A program made the translations under genes and the position numbers. From Comamonadaceae bacterium (lineage in GTDB: Bacteria > Pseudomonadota > Gammaproteobacteria > Burkholderiales > Burkholderiaceae_C), in NCBI GenBank assembly GCA_947373105.1, contig CANBWK010000018.1:1-36306 (forward strand): a stretch of 36,306 bases of DNA, in the 5' to 3' direction. The notes beneath the pieces are model-generated. The model had not been told where the DNA came from and made no database searches. It saw only the letters and a list, made by a program, of their open reading frames with translations. Below, piece after piece: positions 1 through 8,035 of the stretch (the stretch's first letter is position 1; every line of letters starts with the position of its first letter).

Positions 1-461
1 CCGGTGCCTAAGAGGTTGCTCAGGTTCAGTGTGTCGTTGCTGTCGCCGTTGACGTGAACGGTGTGTTTGCCGCTCGCGTCTGTGGGTGTGGCCAACACGT
101 CGGCCACGTTCAGTTTGAACACAGCAACGGGGTTGGACGCCGTCCCTGCTTCAAAGCTGAACACTGCATCGGCCACCAGCATCTGGGTGCCGTTGGTCAG
201 TTGGACTGTGGAGTGGTGTGGCCAATTGGCGTAGCCGCGCAGATAATCCAGCGGGGAATAGGTACCAAATAATTCAGAAATGAGAAAACCGGGGGAAACG
301 TTGAAAAACAGGGTGCACGGATGTCGGACCTGAAGGTGCCGACCTACGAAAGTCGGGGCCGATCTGCGAAATGATGGGGTTGAGCTTCTTCGCCATGCCC
401 AATGGCATAATGCGGGACTGTCTACAAGGCTCCATCCGGAGCCTTTCTCTTGTTCAAACAT
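1..461 (-). CDS. Partial surface adhesin / repeat-protein fragment (runs off the left edge)
   Basis: The minus strand is open from an ATG at 461 to the window edge. Its downstream part, about positions 230 to 1, reads like a repeat from very large Burkholderiales surface proteins: it contains LNVADVLATPTDASGKHTV followed by a GDSNDTLNLSNL block. These resemble adhesin/RTX-type repeats of the form 'sxxDVLxxxxxxGxHTxxVxGDxxDTxNL'. The first ~75 codons (461 to about 235) show no such character and have no clear ribosome binding site, so the real start is uncertain; they may be non-coding or a decayed join. The C-terminus lies outside the window. It is divergent from the FKBP gene. The repeat character is seen directly; the adhesin role is inferred from pattern memory. 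Confidence 0.35.
   Translation of the reverse strand, partial: MFEQEKGSGWSLVDSPALCHWAWRRSSTPSFRRSAPTFVGRHLQVRHPCTLFFNVSPGFLISELFGTYSPLDYLRGYANWPHHSTVQLTNGTQMLVADAVFSFEAGTASNPVAVFKLNVADVLATPTDASGKHTVHVNGDSNDTLNLSNLLGT
380..411 (+). promoter_or_regulatory. Possible promoter of the FKBP gene
   Basis: A CATAAT -10-like hexamer lies at 406-411 and TTGAGC at 380-385, but the spacing of 20 is longer than the usual 16-18, so this is weak. It lies about 70 bases before the FKBP start codon. Confidence 0.2.
427..446 (+). terminator. Terminator-like hairpin before the FKBP gene
   Basis: A perfect 8-bp stem AAGGCTCC / GGAGCCTT with a 4-base loop is followed by the pyrimidine-rich run TTTCTCTTGTT-like at 446 onward. 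It could end plus-strand readthrough from outside the window, or sit in the FKBP 5' untranslated region as an attenuator. The U-tract is interrupted, so termination strength is uncertain. Confidence 0.4.
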
Positions 462-480
462 CTCTCATTCAAGGACTCCC

Positions 481-831
481 ATGATCACCACCGCCACCGG
501 CCTGCAATACGAAGACACTGTTGTGGGTGAAGGCGACGAGGCCAAAAAGGGCCAGAGCGTCACCGTGCACTACACCGGCTGGTTGTTCAATGACGGTGAA
601 AAGGGTGCCAAGTTTGACTCTAGTCTGGACCGCCGCGACCCCTTTGTGTTTTCGCTGGGTGCAGGCATGGTCATTCGTGGCTGGGACGAAGGCGTGGCGG
701 GTATGCAAGTGGGCGGCGAGCGCACCCTGATCATCCCGGCTGAATTGGGTTACGGCGCCCGTGGCGCTGGTGGTGTGATCCCGGCCAATGCCACCTTGCA
801 ATTTGACGTGCAGTTGCTGGCTGTTAAATAA
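481..831 (+). CDS. FKBP-type peptidyl-prolyl cis-trans isomerase
   Basis: A 116-residue single-domain FKBP that isomerises Xaa-Pro bonds during protein folding. It has no signal peptide, so it should be cytoplasmic. Visible family hallmarks are VTVHYTGWL (about 27-35), KFDSSLDR (about 44-51), VIRGWDEGVAGM (about 64-75), GERTLIIPAELGYG (about 78-91) and the C-terminal TLQFDVQLL strand. The YTG, FDSS, VI-xGW and LGYG positions line the proline-binding pocket. The ATG at 481 follows an AAGGA ribosome binding site at 470-474. No insert-in-flap domain of the SlyD type is present. It lies just before the heat-shock operon, fitting a chaperone neighbourhood, but a sigma-32-type promoter separates it from grpE, so it is probably its own transcript. 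Confidence 0.93.
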   Translation: MITTATGLQYEDTVVGEGDEAKKGQSVTVHYTGWLFNDGEKGAKFDSSLDRRDPFVFSLGAGMVIRGWDEGVAGMQVGGERTLIIPAELGYGARGAGGVIPANATLQFDVQLLAVK

Positions 832-874
832 GCTCGGGCACTGCATCGTGGTTTAAGCCGCGGTTCAGCGGACT

Positions 875-903
875 CTTGAAATCATCCAACTCGCCCCCAA
901 TCT
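875..903 (+). promoter_or_regulatory. Sigma-32 (RpoH) heat-shock promoter for grpE-dnaK-dnaJ
   Basis: CTTGAAA at 875-881 matches the RpoH -35 consensus exactly. After 13 bases comes CCCCAATCT (895-903), close to the CCCCATnT -10 consensus. It lies 45-75 bases before grpE, as expected for heat-shock control. Confidence 0.75.
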
Positions 904-948
904 AGGGGCGAAGTTACTTTATGAACCGCCTTCATGCGGATTTTTGCC

Positions 949-1506
949 ATGTCAGACACACCTCAAAACGATCCCAAACCGTTCAGCCCCGAAGAACTCG
1001 AAGCCGCAGCCGCTGCGGCGGCCAGTGGCGCGGCTCTGGACCCATTGGCCGATGCCCAAGCCGAGTTGGCCAACCTCAAAGCCCAAAACACCGACCTGGC
1101 CGACCAGTACCTGCGCGCCCAAGCCGATGTGCAAAACGCACGCCGCCGCGCGGATGAAGAAATCACCAAGGCCCGCAAGTTTGCGGTCGAAGGTTTTGCC
1201 GACAGCTTGCTGCCCGTGCTGGACAGCTTGGAAGCCGGTTTGGCCATACCCAATGCCACGATAGAGCAGATTCGCGAAGGCTCTGAGGCCACCCTGCGCC
1301 AGCTCAAAAGCGCGCTGGAGCGCAACAAAGTGGCCGAGATCAACCCTGCTGCGGGCACTAAATTTGACCCGCACCACCACCAAGCCATCAGCGTGGTGCC
1401 TGCCGAGCAAGAAGCCAACACGGTGGTGACGGTACTGCAAAAGGGCTACCTGATTGCCGATCGCGTCTTGCGCCCTGCCTTGATCACGGTCACAGCCCCC
1501 AAATAA
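949..1506 (+). CDS. grpE: GrpE, nucleotide exchange factor for DnaK
   Basis: GrpE dimer subunit that releases ADP from DnaK and so resets the chaperone cycle. With the ATG at 949 the protein has 185 residues (MSDTPQND...). An Ala/Glu-rich N-terminus leads into the long dimerising helix ([20 protein letters not shown]). The C-terminal beta domain that inserts into the DnaK cleft carries [14 protein letters not shown] and the end motif [17 protein letters not shown], both typical of the family. An in-frame ATG at 934 would add five residues (MRIFA); neither start has a clear Shine-Dalgarno sequence, and 949 was chosen because the MSD start resembles relatives. The gene lies 93 bases before dnaK and behind the sigma-32 promoter. 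Confidence 0.95.
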   Translation: MSDTPQNDPKPFSPEELEAAAAAAASGAALDPLADAQAELANLKAQNTDLADQYLRAQADVQNARRRADEEITKARKFAVEGFADSLLPVLDSLEAGLAIPNATIEQIREGSEATLRQLKSALERNKVAEINPAAGTKFDPHHHQAISVVPAEQEANTVVTVLQKGYLIADRVLRPALITVTAPK

Positions 1507-1520
1507 AAGCCTTTTGCCGC

Positions 1521-1557
1521 GTAAGGGTGCCCTTGAAAAGGGTGAACTCACCCTTAC
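1521..1557 (+). promoter_or_regulatory. Compound hairpin in the grpE-dnaK gap
   Basis: GTAAGGGTG (1521-1529) pairs with CACCCTTAC (1549-1557), enclosing CCCTT-GAA-AAGGG (1530-1542). An alternative, mutually exclusive stem AAGGGTG-AACT-CACCCTT forms at about 1538-1555. No U-tract follows directly, so RNA processing, stability control or attenuation is more likely than full termination. It also contains CTTGAAA (1532-1538), a possible weak internal heat-shock -35. Confidence 0.5.
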
Positions 1558-1599
1558 CTCTTAGACATCTGTTTATTTTTAGAGATTTTGGAGCACCAC

Positions 1600-3534
1600 A
1601 TGGGAAGAATCATCGGTATTGACTTGGGCACCACCAACTCGTGCGTGGCCATCATGGAAGGCAACACGACCAAAGTGATCGAGAACGCTGAAGGCGCTCG
1701 CACCACCCCGTCCATCATTGCGTACCAAGAAGACGGCGAAATTTTGGTCGGTGCTTCGGCCAAGCGCCAAGCGGTCACCAACCCGCGCAACACTTTGTAC
1801 GCGGTCAAGCGCTTGATCGGCCGCAAGTTCGCCGAAAAAGAAGTCCAAAAAGACATCGACCTGATGCCTTACACCATTGCCAAAGCCGACAACGGTGACG
1901 CTTGGGTGGAAGTGCGCGGCAACAAGTTGGCCCCGCCCCAAATCAGCGCTGAAATCCTGCGCAAAATGAAGAAAACCGCCGAAGACTACCTCGGCGAAGA
2001 AGTGACCGAAGCCGTCATCACGGTGCCGGCTTACTTCAACGACGCACAGCGTCAAGCCACCAAAGACGCGGGCCGCATCGCGGGCTTGGACGTCAAGCGC
2101 ATCATCAACGAGCCGACCGCTGCGGCTTTGGCTTTCGGTTTGGACAAGACCGAAAAAGGCGACCGCAAGATTGCGGTGTATGACTTGGGTGGCGGCACGT
2201 TTGACGTGTCCATCATCGAGATCGCTGATGTCGATGGCGAAAAACAATTCGAAGTGCTGTCCACCAACGGCGACACTTTCTTGGGCGGCGAAGACTTTGA
2301 CCAACGCATCATTGACTACATCATCACCGAGTTCAAGAAAGAATCCGGCGTGGATCTGGCCAAAGACGTGCTGGCCTTGCAGCGCCTGAAAGAAGCCGCT
2401 GAAAAAGCCAAGATCGAGCTGTCTTCTTCTTCGGCCACCGACGTCAACCTGCCTTACATTACCGCTGATGCCACGGGCCCCAAGCACTTGAACGTCAAGC
2501 TGACCCGCGCCAAGTTGGAGCAGTTGGTTGAAGAGCTGATCGAGCGCACCATTGCGCCTTGCCGCGTGGCCATCAAAGACGCGGGCGTTGCAGTAGGCGA
2601 TATCGACGACATCATTCTGGTCGGCGGTATGTCCCGCATGCCTAAGGTGCAAGAAAAGGTCAAAGAGTTCTTCGGCAAAGAGCCACGCAAAGACGTCAAC
2701 CCCGATGAAGCCGTGGCCGTGGGCGCTGCGATTCAAGGCCAGGTGTTGTCGGGCGACCGCACCGACGTGCTGCTGCTCGACGTGACGCCTTTGTCTTTGG
2801 GCATCGAAACCATGGGTGGCGTGATGACCAAGATGATCACCAAGAACACGACCATTCCGACCAAGTTTGCTCAGACTTTCTCGACCGCTGAAGACAACCA
2901 GCCGGCCGTCACGATCAAGGTGTTCCAGGGTGAGCGCGAAATCGCATCGGGCAACAAGGCGCTGGGTGAATTCAACCTTGAAGGCATTCCACCTTCGTCA
3001 CGCGGCACGCCGCAAATTGAAGTGTCTTTTGACATTGACGCCAACGGCATCTTGCACGTGGGCGCCAAAGACAAAGGCACCGGCAAAGAAAACAAGATCA
3101 CGATCAAGGCCAACTCCGGTTTGTCTGAAGCTGAAATTCAACAGATGGTGAAAGACGCCGAGTTGAACGCCGAAGAAGACCGGAAAAAGCTCGAAATCGT
3201 CCAAGCGCGCAACCAAGGTGAAGCGTCTTTGCACAGCGTGAAGAAGAGCTTGACCGAGCACGGCGACAAGATCGAAGCGGCAGAGAAAGCGGCCATTGAA
3301 GTGGCGATCAAGGAGTTGGAAGAAGCGCTCAAGGGCGAAGACAAGCCCGCGATCGACAACAAAACTGAAGCCTTGATGACCGCAAGCCAGAAGTTGGGCG
3401 AAAAAGTGTATGCCGAAATGCAAGCCCAACAAGCTGCAGCGGCTGCAGGAGCCGGTGCAACCGGCACTTCAGAAGCCAAGCCTCAAGACGACAACGTGGT
3501 GGACGCCGAAGTCAAGGAAGTTAAAAAGCCGTAA
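1600..3534 (+). CDS. dnaK: DnaK, Hsp70 molecular chaperone
   Basis: A 644-residue cytoplasmic Hsp70 that binds unfolded peptides in an ATP-controlled cycle with DnaJ and GrpE. The ATPase domain opens with [16 protein letters not shown] and contains [22 protein letters not shown] and the adenosine motif [12 protein letters not shown]. The linker [19 protein letters not shown] leads to the beta-sandwich substrate domain, then the helical lid and an acidic, Ala/Gln-rich tail ending [13 protein letters not shown], typical of proteobacterial DnaK. The ATG at 1600 follows GGAG at 1590-1593; an upstream in-frame TTG at 1588 would overlap that site and is rejected. Its length matches the family (about 640). 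Confidence 0.99.
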   Translation: MGRIIGIDLGTTNSCVAIMEGNTTKVIENAEGARTTPSIIAYQEDGEILVGASAKRQAVTNPRNTLYAVKRLIGRKFAEKEVQKDIDLMPYTIAKADNGDAWVEVRGNKLAPPQISAEILRKMKKTAEDYLGEEVTEAVITVPAYFNDAQRQATKDAGRIAGLDVKRIINEPTAAALAFGLDKTEKGDRKIAVYDLGGGTFDVSIIEIADVDGEKQFEVLSTNGDTFLGGEDFDQRIIDYIITEFKKESGVDLAKDVLALQRLKEAAEKAKIELSSSSATDVNLPYITADATGPKHLNVKLTRAKLEQLVEELIERTIAPCRVAIKDAGVAVGDIDDIILVGGMSRMPKVQEKVKEFFGKEPRKDVNPDEAVAVGAAIQGQVLSGDRTDVLLLDVTPLSLGIETMGGVMTKMITKNTTIPTKFAQTFSTAEDNQPAVTIKVFQGEREIASGNKALGEFNLEGIPPSSRGTPQIEVSFDIDANGILHVGAKDKGTGKENKITIKANSGLSEAEIQQMVKDAELNAEEDRKKLEIVQARNQGEASLHSVKKSLTEHGDKIEAAEKAAIEVAIKELEEALKGEDKPAIDNKTEALMTASQKLGEKVYAEMQAQQAAAAAGAGATGTSEAKPQDDNVVDAEVKEVKKP

Positions 3535-3564
3535 TACGACATGCCCTGTGGCATGCCGTTGACC

Positions 3565-3606
3565 CGCCGCGCTGGTTGATTCAGGTTCTGAATCGCCTTC
3601 GCGGCG
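3565..3606 (+). promoter_or_regulatory. Two-tier hairpin in the dnaK-dnaJ gap (attenuator-like)
   Basis: The outer stem CGCCGCG (3565-3571) pairs with CGCGGCG (3600-3606). The inner stem GATTCAG-GTT-CTGAATC spans 3578-3594. TTCTTGTT follows immediately, so the structure resembles a leaky intrinsic terminator that would lower dnaJ relative to dnaK; it could also be an RNA-processing site. Confidence 0.55.
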
Positions 3607-3631
3607 TTCTTGTTATCAAAGTTGATCGAAC

Positions 3632-4759
3632 ATGGCCAAAAGAGATTATTACGAAGTGCTGGGCGTTGTTAAAAACGCTTCAGACGATGAGATCAAAAAG
3701 GCGTATCGCAAGCTGGCGATGAAGCACCACCCTGACCGCAATCAGGGGGATGCAGCCATTGAAGCCGAGGCCAAATTCAAAGAGGTCAAAGAGGCCTACG
3801 AGATGCTGTCGGACCCGCAAAAACGTGCGGCTTACGACCAGCATGGCCACGCCGGTGTGGACCCCAATATGCGGGGCGGCGGCGAAGGCTTTGGTGGTTT
3901 CGGTGAGTCGTTTGGCGACATCTTCGGCGATATCTTTGGCGGTGGTCGGGGCGGAGCCGGTCGGGGCCGACAGGTCTTCCGAGGTAACGACCTGAGTTAT
4001 GCCATGGAAGTGAGCCTTGAAGAAGCGGCCAACGGCAAGGACGCACAAATCCGCATCCCCAGTTGGGAAGCGTGTGACACGTGCAGCGGCTCGGGCGCCA
4101 AATCAGGCACCAGTGCCAAGACCTGCGCGACCTGCCAAGGCCAAGGCCAAGTGCAGATGCGCCAGGGCTTTTTCAGTGTGCAACAAACTTGCCCGCAATG
4201 TCGCGGTGCAGGCAAGATCATTCCTGACCCTTGCGGCACTTGCCACGGTCAGGGCAAGCTCAAAAAACAGAAAACGCTGGAGGTCAAAATTCCTTCAGGC
4301 ATTGACGATGCCATGCGGATTCGCAGCACCGGCAACGGTGAGCCCGGCACGAATGGCGGGCCGCCTGGTGATCTTTACATTGAGATCCGTCTCAAGAAGC
4401 ACGACATTTTTGAGCGCGATGGCGACGACCTGCATTGCTCGGTGCCGATCAGCTTCACCAAGGCGGCTTTGGGCGGCGAAATTGATGTGCCCACATTGTC
4501 AGGCAAAGCGGCCATCGACATTCCCGAGGGCACACAAACCGGCAAGCAATTCCGGTTGCGTGGCAAAGGCATCAAAGGGGTGCGCTCGAGCTACCCTGGC
4601 GATTTGTATTGCCACATTTCCGTGGAGACCCCTGTGAAACTCACCGAGCATCAACGCAAGCTGCTCAAGGAGTTTGAAGAGTCTTTGCAAAAAGGGGGCG
4701 CCAAGCATTTGCCCACAGGCAATGGTTGGACCGACAAGCTCAAAGGTTTCTTTGGTTGA
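3632..4759 (+). CDS. dnaJ: DnaJ, Hsp40 co-chaperone
   Basis: A 375-residue class A J-protein that delivers substrates to DnaK and stimulates its ATPase. Order: J domain (1-70) with the HPD tripeptide at about 33-35 in [10 protein letters not shown]; a Gly/Phe-rich linker (about 80-115); four zinc-binding repeats ([32 protein letters not shown]; about 148-210); then two beta-barrel substrate domains and the C-terminal dimerisation segment. All eight zinc cysteines are present. The ATG at 3632 ([12 protein letters not shown]) is the only sensible start, although no strong ribosome binding site precedes it, unusual for this operon. It is the third gene of the heat-shock block. No clear intrinsic terminator was found after it. 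Confidence 0.99.
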   Translation: MAKRDYYEVLGVVKNASDDEIKKAYRKLAMKHHPDRNQGDAAIEAEAKFKEVKEAYEMLSDPQKRAAYDQHGHAGVDPNMRGGGEGFGGFGESFGDIFGDIFGGGRGGAGRGRQVFRGNDLSYAMEVSLEEAANGKDAQIRIPSWEACDTCSGSGAKSGTSAKTCATCQGQGQVQMRQGFFSVQQTCPQCRGAGKIIPDPCGTCHGQGKLKKQKTLEVKIPSGIDDAMRIRSTGNGEPGTNGGPPGDLYIEIRLKKHDIFERDGDDLHCSVPISFTKAALGGEIDVPTLSGKAAIDIPEGTQTGKQFRLRGKGIKGVRSSYPGDLYCHISVETPVKLTEHQRKLLKEFEESLQKGGAKHLPTGNGWTDKLKGFFG

Positions 4760-4828
4760 AGCTTGATTTACAGATCGAGGCGGTGGTGCTCACGCACACG
4801 CCCTTGCCTGTGCTCTTTGATTTGGTTT

Positions 4829-5764
4829 TTAAATAGCAAGCTTGGATACGCCAGACGGTAAGCCGAGTGAAGATGATGCGACGGTTTTTTGCACCACATC
4901 CGCTAGCAATCGCGCCGCGGCGGAGGGCTCCCTTCCGGAGGCGAATATCAACCCTAGTTTTCTTTGAATGCTCGGTTTTTGCAGTGGTATTACCGCGACC
5001 GCCCCATGAGCAGGGTCCGGACACAGCATAGAGGGTAGGACTGTGATGCCAAGCCCTCCCTCGACCAGTCCCAAAAGAGTGAGGACCTGCGTGGTTTCGT
5101 GAACCACATTAAGTTGAATGGATTTGGCTTCAAACGCCCGGTCCACAGCATCTCGAATTCCAGAGCCGCGCCTCAGTAAAACCATCTCGTATTTTGAAAG
5201 CTCTGCCCCTTTGGCCATTCCCCGACTGGCCAAAGGATGGTCCAATCGACAAACCACTTGAAACGTATCCTCCATCAGCGGAATGGACAGGCTCAATTTA
5301 ATGGTGGGATCTTCACTCACGATCGCCATGTCGCATTCTGCTTTGTCTATTTTTTGCAAGATGCCTCGCATGTTGTCGTCAAGAAAAATCACATCAATAC
5401 CGGGGTATCGAATTTTCATTTCAGCCAGTACGGGTGGCAACAAGCGATAGACAGTTGAAGACAAGCATGCGATGGAAACCCGGCCACGACCAGAAGACGC
5501 AAATTCGCGAAGCGCTGCAATCGCATCATCGAGCCCCTGCAAAAGTCTCTCCGCATCGGCCAAGAATGCCAATCCCGCTTCGCTAATTCTGACTGTACGG
5601 GTTGTCCTGTCTAACAATTTCACGCCAAGTAAAGATTCGAGCTGAGAAACCGCTTGACTTGTTGCAGGTTCACTCAAATGCAGCGCATTGGCTGCATTCC
5701 GAAAACTTCCACGGCGTGCGATCTCGACAAAGATGCGTAAATGCTTGAGATTGGGGTTAATCAT
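4829..5764 (-). CDS. LysR-family transcriptional regulator
   Basis: A 311-residue LysR regulator. The N-terminal winged helix-turn-helix (about 5-65) contains FRNAANALHLSEPATSQAVSQLE and LGVKLLDRTTRTVRISEAG. The rest (about 90-300) is a periplasmic-binding-like effector domain that should sense a small-molecule co-inducer. It is transcribed divergently from the TTT/sulfatase cluster across 165 AT-rich bases holding two inverted repeats (5830-5848 and 5868-5882), the usual LysR arrangement, so its likely target is that cluster plus itself. The co-inducer is probably the imported compound or a product of it (inference). The stop codon lies 69 bases from the convergent dnaJ stop. Confidence 0.93.
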   Translation of the reverse strand: MINPNLKHLRIFVEIARRGSFRNAANALHLSEPATSQAVSQLESLLGVKLLDRTTRTVRISEAGLAFLADAERLLQGLDDAIAALREFASSGRGRVSIACLSSTVYRLLPPVLAEMKIRYPGIDVIFLDDNMRGILQKIDKAECDMAIVSEDPTIKLSLSIPLMEDTFQVVCRLDHPLASRGMAKGAELSKYEMVLLRRGSGIRDAVDRAFEAKSIQLNVVHETTQVLTLLGLVEGGLGITVLPSMLCPDPAHGAVAVIPLQKPSIQRKLGLIFASGREPSAAARLLADVVQKTVASSSLGLPSGVSKLAI

Positions 5765-5829
5765 TGGGTTGTGAAATTTAAAGCCTGCTATCGAAAGATC
5801 AACGCCAAGCAGACGTCCATAATCTACTC

Positions 5830-5848
5830 ATATATTCAAATAATATAT
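5830..5848. promoter_or_regulatory. Candidate LysR operator
   Basis: ATATATT (5830-5836) and AATATAT (5842-5848) form a perfect inverted repeat around CAAAT. It satisfies the T-N11-A LysR pattern and lies between the divergent lysR and receptor genes. AT-richness makes chance symmetry possible. Confidence 0.45.
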
Positions 5849-5867
5849 TTATATGTAAGATATTTCA

Positions 5868-5882
5868 ACTTGTTTTACAAGT
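5868..5882. promoter_or_regulatory. Second inverted repeat in the lysR-TTT intergenic region
   Basis: ACTTGT-TTT-ACAAGT is a perfect 6-bp inverted repeat centred about 36 bases from the first one. It may be the activation half of a two-site LysR operator, or a hairpin in the leader of the first receptor gene. Confidence 0.4.
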
Positions 5883-5929
5883 CCCATGTTTCTAAGATCT
5901 GCCAATAGCCACATTCCTAGGATATTCAG

Positions 5930-6943
5930 GTGGACCTTGCAGACAATTACCCGCACCACAAAGTCAGGATGTGGCAATTGCCAAAGCATCTCTTTGGCGT
6001 TTTGGCATTGTCAGGATGCATCGCAGCATCGGCTCAAAACATTCAGACCACAATGGAATTGGTTGTCCCCACAGCGGCACAGGGATCGACTGATTTATTA
6101 GCCCGACTGGTGGCCAAAGGCCTGACTCAAAATGGATTTGGACCGGTCAAAGTTAGCAATATGCCCGGTCGCAGTGGAACATTAGCAGCATCCTATGTGG
6201 CAGCCGCACCACCCAATGGGCGCGTATTGCTTGTGGCCACACCCAGCAGTCATGGGATTGCCTCTGCTCTAGAGCGCAACTTGCCATACGACCCCATTCA
6301 GAGCTTCACGCCAATCATTCGCTTTGCTTCAGCCCCTTACCTTTTGGTTGTCAAACCTGAGCAGGCAATCCATCAAGCGGCCTTCACAGAAAAGGCCAAA
6401 CAGGCTTCTGGTGCCTGGTCCTATTCATCCACTGGAATAGGTGGGCCACATCATCTCGTCGCAGAATTTTATTTCAGCAAAGTAGGCCTTGCATTGCGCC
6501 ATCGGCCCGCAGCAGGTGGCGTTGCCGCTTTGAACATGCTCCATAACGGTGACGTTCAAGTCATGTTGCCCGCAGCCATTCTGGCGTTACCTCGGATCCA
6601 ACAAGGGCAACTCAAGGCATTGGCGGTCACAGGGCCCCAAAGACTTGCTGCACTGCCCGATGTGCCCACATTCAATGAAGCGGGTGTTCAGATGGACATG
6701 GTTTCTTGGTATGGCCTTATGGCACCCGCTGGGTTGCCCACGCCACAGGCTGAAAAATTAGCCAATGGCGTACTTTCTGTTCTTGCAGACCCGCTTGTCC
6801 AGCAGTCCTTAGCTGAAATGGCCATCAATGTCACTTCAGAACGAGGCGCGGACTTTGTGGCCACGATCAAGCGCGAGATGAACAGTTGGAGCGCCCTTGT
6901 CAGCGACTTAGGGTTGCAAGTGGATATTGGCAAATCGGATTAA
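5930..6943 (+). CDS. Bug/TctC-family substrate-binding protein (receptor 1)
   Basis: A 337-residue tripartite tricarboxylate transporter receptor that binds a carboxylate-type ligand outside the inner membrane. The family's ligand-loop region appears as ELVVPTAAQGSTDLLARLVAKG, followed by NMPGRSGTLAASYVAAAPPNG and the middle-domain segment WSYSSTGIGGPHHLVAEFY. The GTG at 5930 is preferred because AGGA at 5919-5922 is well placed; the in-frame ATG at 5969 has AGG directly against it. The signal sequence LFGVLALSGCIAASAQN contains a lipobox-like LSGC (Cys30) and also a signal peptidase I site (ASA-Q), so it could be a lipoprotein. It is the first gene after the lysR-divergent promoter, with 21 bases to the next receptor. 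Confidence 0.9.
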   Translation: MDLADNYPHHKVRMWQLPKHLFGVLALSGCIAASAQNIQTTMELVVPTAAQGSTDLLARLVAKGLTQNGFGPVKVSNMPGRSGTLAASYVAAAPPNGRVLLVATPSSHGIASALERNLPYDPIQSFTPIIRFASAPYLLVVKPEQAIHQAAFTEKAKQASGAWSYSSTGIGGPHHLVAEFYFSKVGLALRHRPAAGGVAALNMLHNGDVQVMLPAAILALPRIQQGQLKALAVTGPQRLAALPDVPTFNEAGVQMDMVSWYGLMAPAGLPTPQAEKLANGVLSVLADPLVQQSLAEMAINVTSERGADFVATIKREMNSWSALVSDLGLQVDIGKSD

Positions 6944-6964
6944 GACAACAGGCTTAAGGCACCT

Positions 6965-7993
6965 ATGCAACACAGTACTTTATTCAAGACCGGACTGAAG
7001 ATGTCCGGTCGGCTGAGCGGGATTTCTTTGTTAGGGTGGAAACTTGGCAATTCCCTATGCCTTGCAGCCTTCTTTTACATGGGCTTTTCACACGCTGCAT
7101 TTCCAGAAAAATCTATCCATATTGTGGTTCCTTTTGTGCCTGGTGGCGCGGCAGACAGTGCTGTGCGTTTGATGGCCCCGAGCTTACAAAAACGTTTGGG
7201 CCAACCTGTTCTGATTGAAAACAAGGGCGGTGCTGGCGCAACGATTGGCACAGCCTATGTCGCGAGCACACCACCCGATGGATACACGTTGTTGATGGGC
7301 AGCGCCAGCAATGCGATCGGCAATGCCATTCAAAACAAAGTGCCCTATGTTTTTGAACGTGATTTCACACCGGTGATGTTGGTGGCAGACGTCCCAGGCG
7401 TGGTTGTGGTGCCCGCAAAATTTCCCGTGAAAAACATGCAAGAGCTGATTGCCTATGCCAAAGCACATGAAGGCCAACTCAACTACGGATCACCCGGTTA
7501 CGGAACAAGCGTTCACCTGGCAGGTGAGTTATTTCAAAGCATGACGGGCACTACCATGATGCATGCCTCTTACAAAGGTGCCTCCCCGGCCATCACGGAT
7601 TTGCTGGGCATGCGGTTGCAGCTTATGTTTCCGGCCTTGGCGGCGGTCCAACCACACATTCAAGCTGGGACTCTGCGTGCGCTTGCCGTCACGACAAGAA
7701 GCAGGACGGCTCTGGCGCCAGATTTACCCACCGTCAGTGAGAGCGGCCTTCCCGACTTTGAGGTTGGTGGGTGGATTGGGATTTTTGCGCCCAAAGGGTT
7801 GCCGCCCGATGTGCTCCAGACCTTGACTCGGGCGATTGATGAAACGATGAAAGAAGAAGAGTTACGCCGCAGCCTTTCCAAAATTGGGATTGAAGCCATG
7901 CCGGGATCGGCTCAGGTTCTGCGCGAGCGCGTCGAGTCAGATTCACGGCGATGGGAAAGAGTCATTAAAAACAGAAAGATGCAATTGCAATGA
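6965..7993 (+). CDS. Bug/TctC-family substrate-binding protein (receptor 2)
   Basis: A 342-residue periplasmic binding protein of the TTT family. It has a long signal region with its hydrophobic core at about 30-40 (LCLAAFFYMGFSHA) and probable cleavage after SHA. The mature part begins AFPEKSIHIVVPFVPGGAADSAVRL, the classic Bug opening, then IENKGGAGATIGTAYVASTPPDGYTLLMG and LNYGSPGYGTSVHLAGELF. The ATG at 6965 follows AAGG near 6957; an internal ATG at 7001 is an alternative start. It sits in tandem with receptor 1 and 42 bases before the sulfatase. Its ligand cannot be read from sequence. Confidence 0.92.
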   Translation: MQHSTLFKTGLKMSGRLSGISLLGWKLGNSLCLAAFFYMGFSHAAFPEKSIHIVVPFVPGGAADSAVRLMAPSLQKRLGQPVLIENKGGAGATIGTAYVASTPPDGYTLLMGSASNAIGNAIQNKVPYVFERDFTPVMLVADVPGVVVVPAKFPVKNMQELIAYAKAHEGQLNYGSPGYGTSVHLAGELFQSMTGTTMMHASYKGASPAITDLLGMRLQLMFPALAAVQPHIQAGTLRALAVTTRSRTALAPDLPTVSESGLPDFEVGGWIGIFAPKGLPPDVLQTLTRAIDETMKEEELRRSLSKIGIEAMPGSAQVLRERVESDSRRWERVIKNRKMQLQ

Positions 7994-8035
7994 ACGCTGA
8001 TATCTCACTAAAAATCAACAATCCGTAAAGAAAAA

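Noticed and set aside
54-272. Plus-strand open frame of 72 codons at the left edge
   Set aside because: It is antisense to the adhesin-like frame, rich in Cys/His/Gly with no family resemblance, and has no ribosome binding site.
1579-2736. Long minus-strand open frame across dnaK
   Set aside because: It is a mirror frame of highly conserved, codon-biased dnaK; composition is unnatural and no motif is recognisable.
4759-4843. Distant AAGCTTG / CAAGCTT inverted pair after dnaJ as a possible terminator
   Set aside because: The arms are about 70 bases apart, one lies in the lysR coding end, and no T-run follows the second arm.
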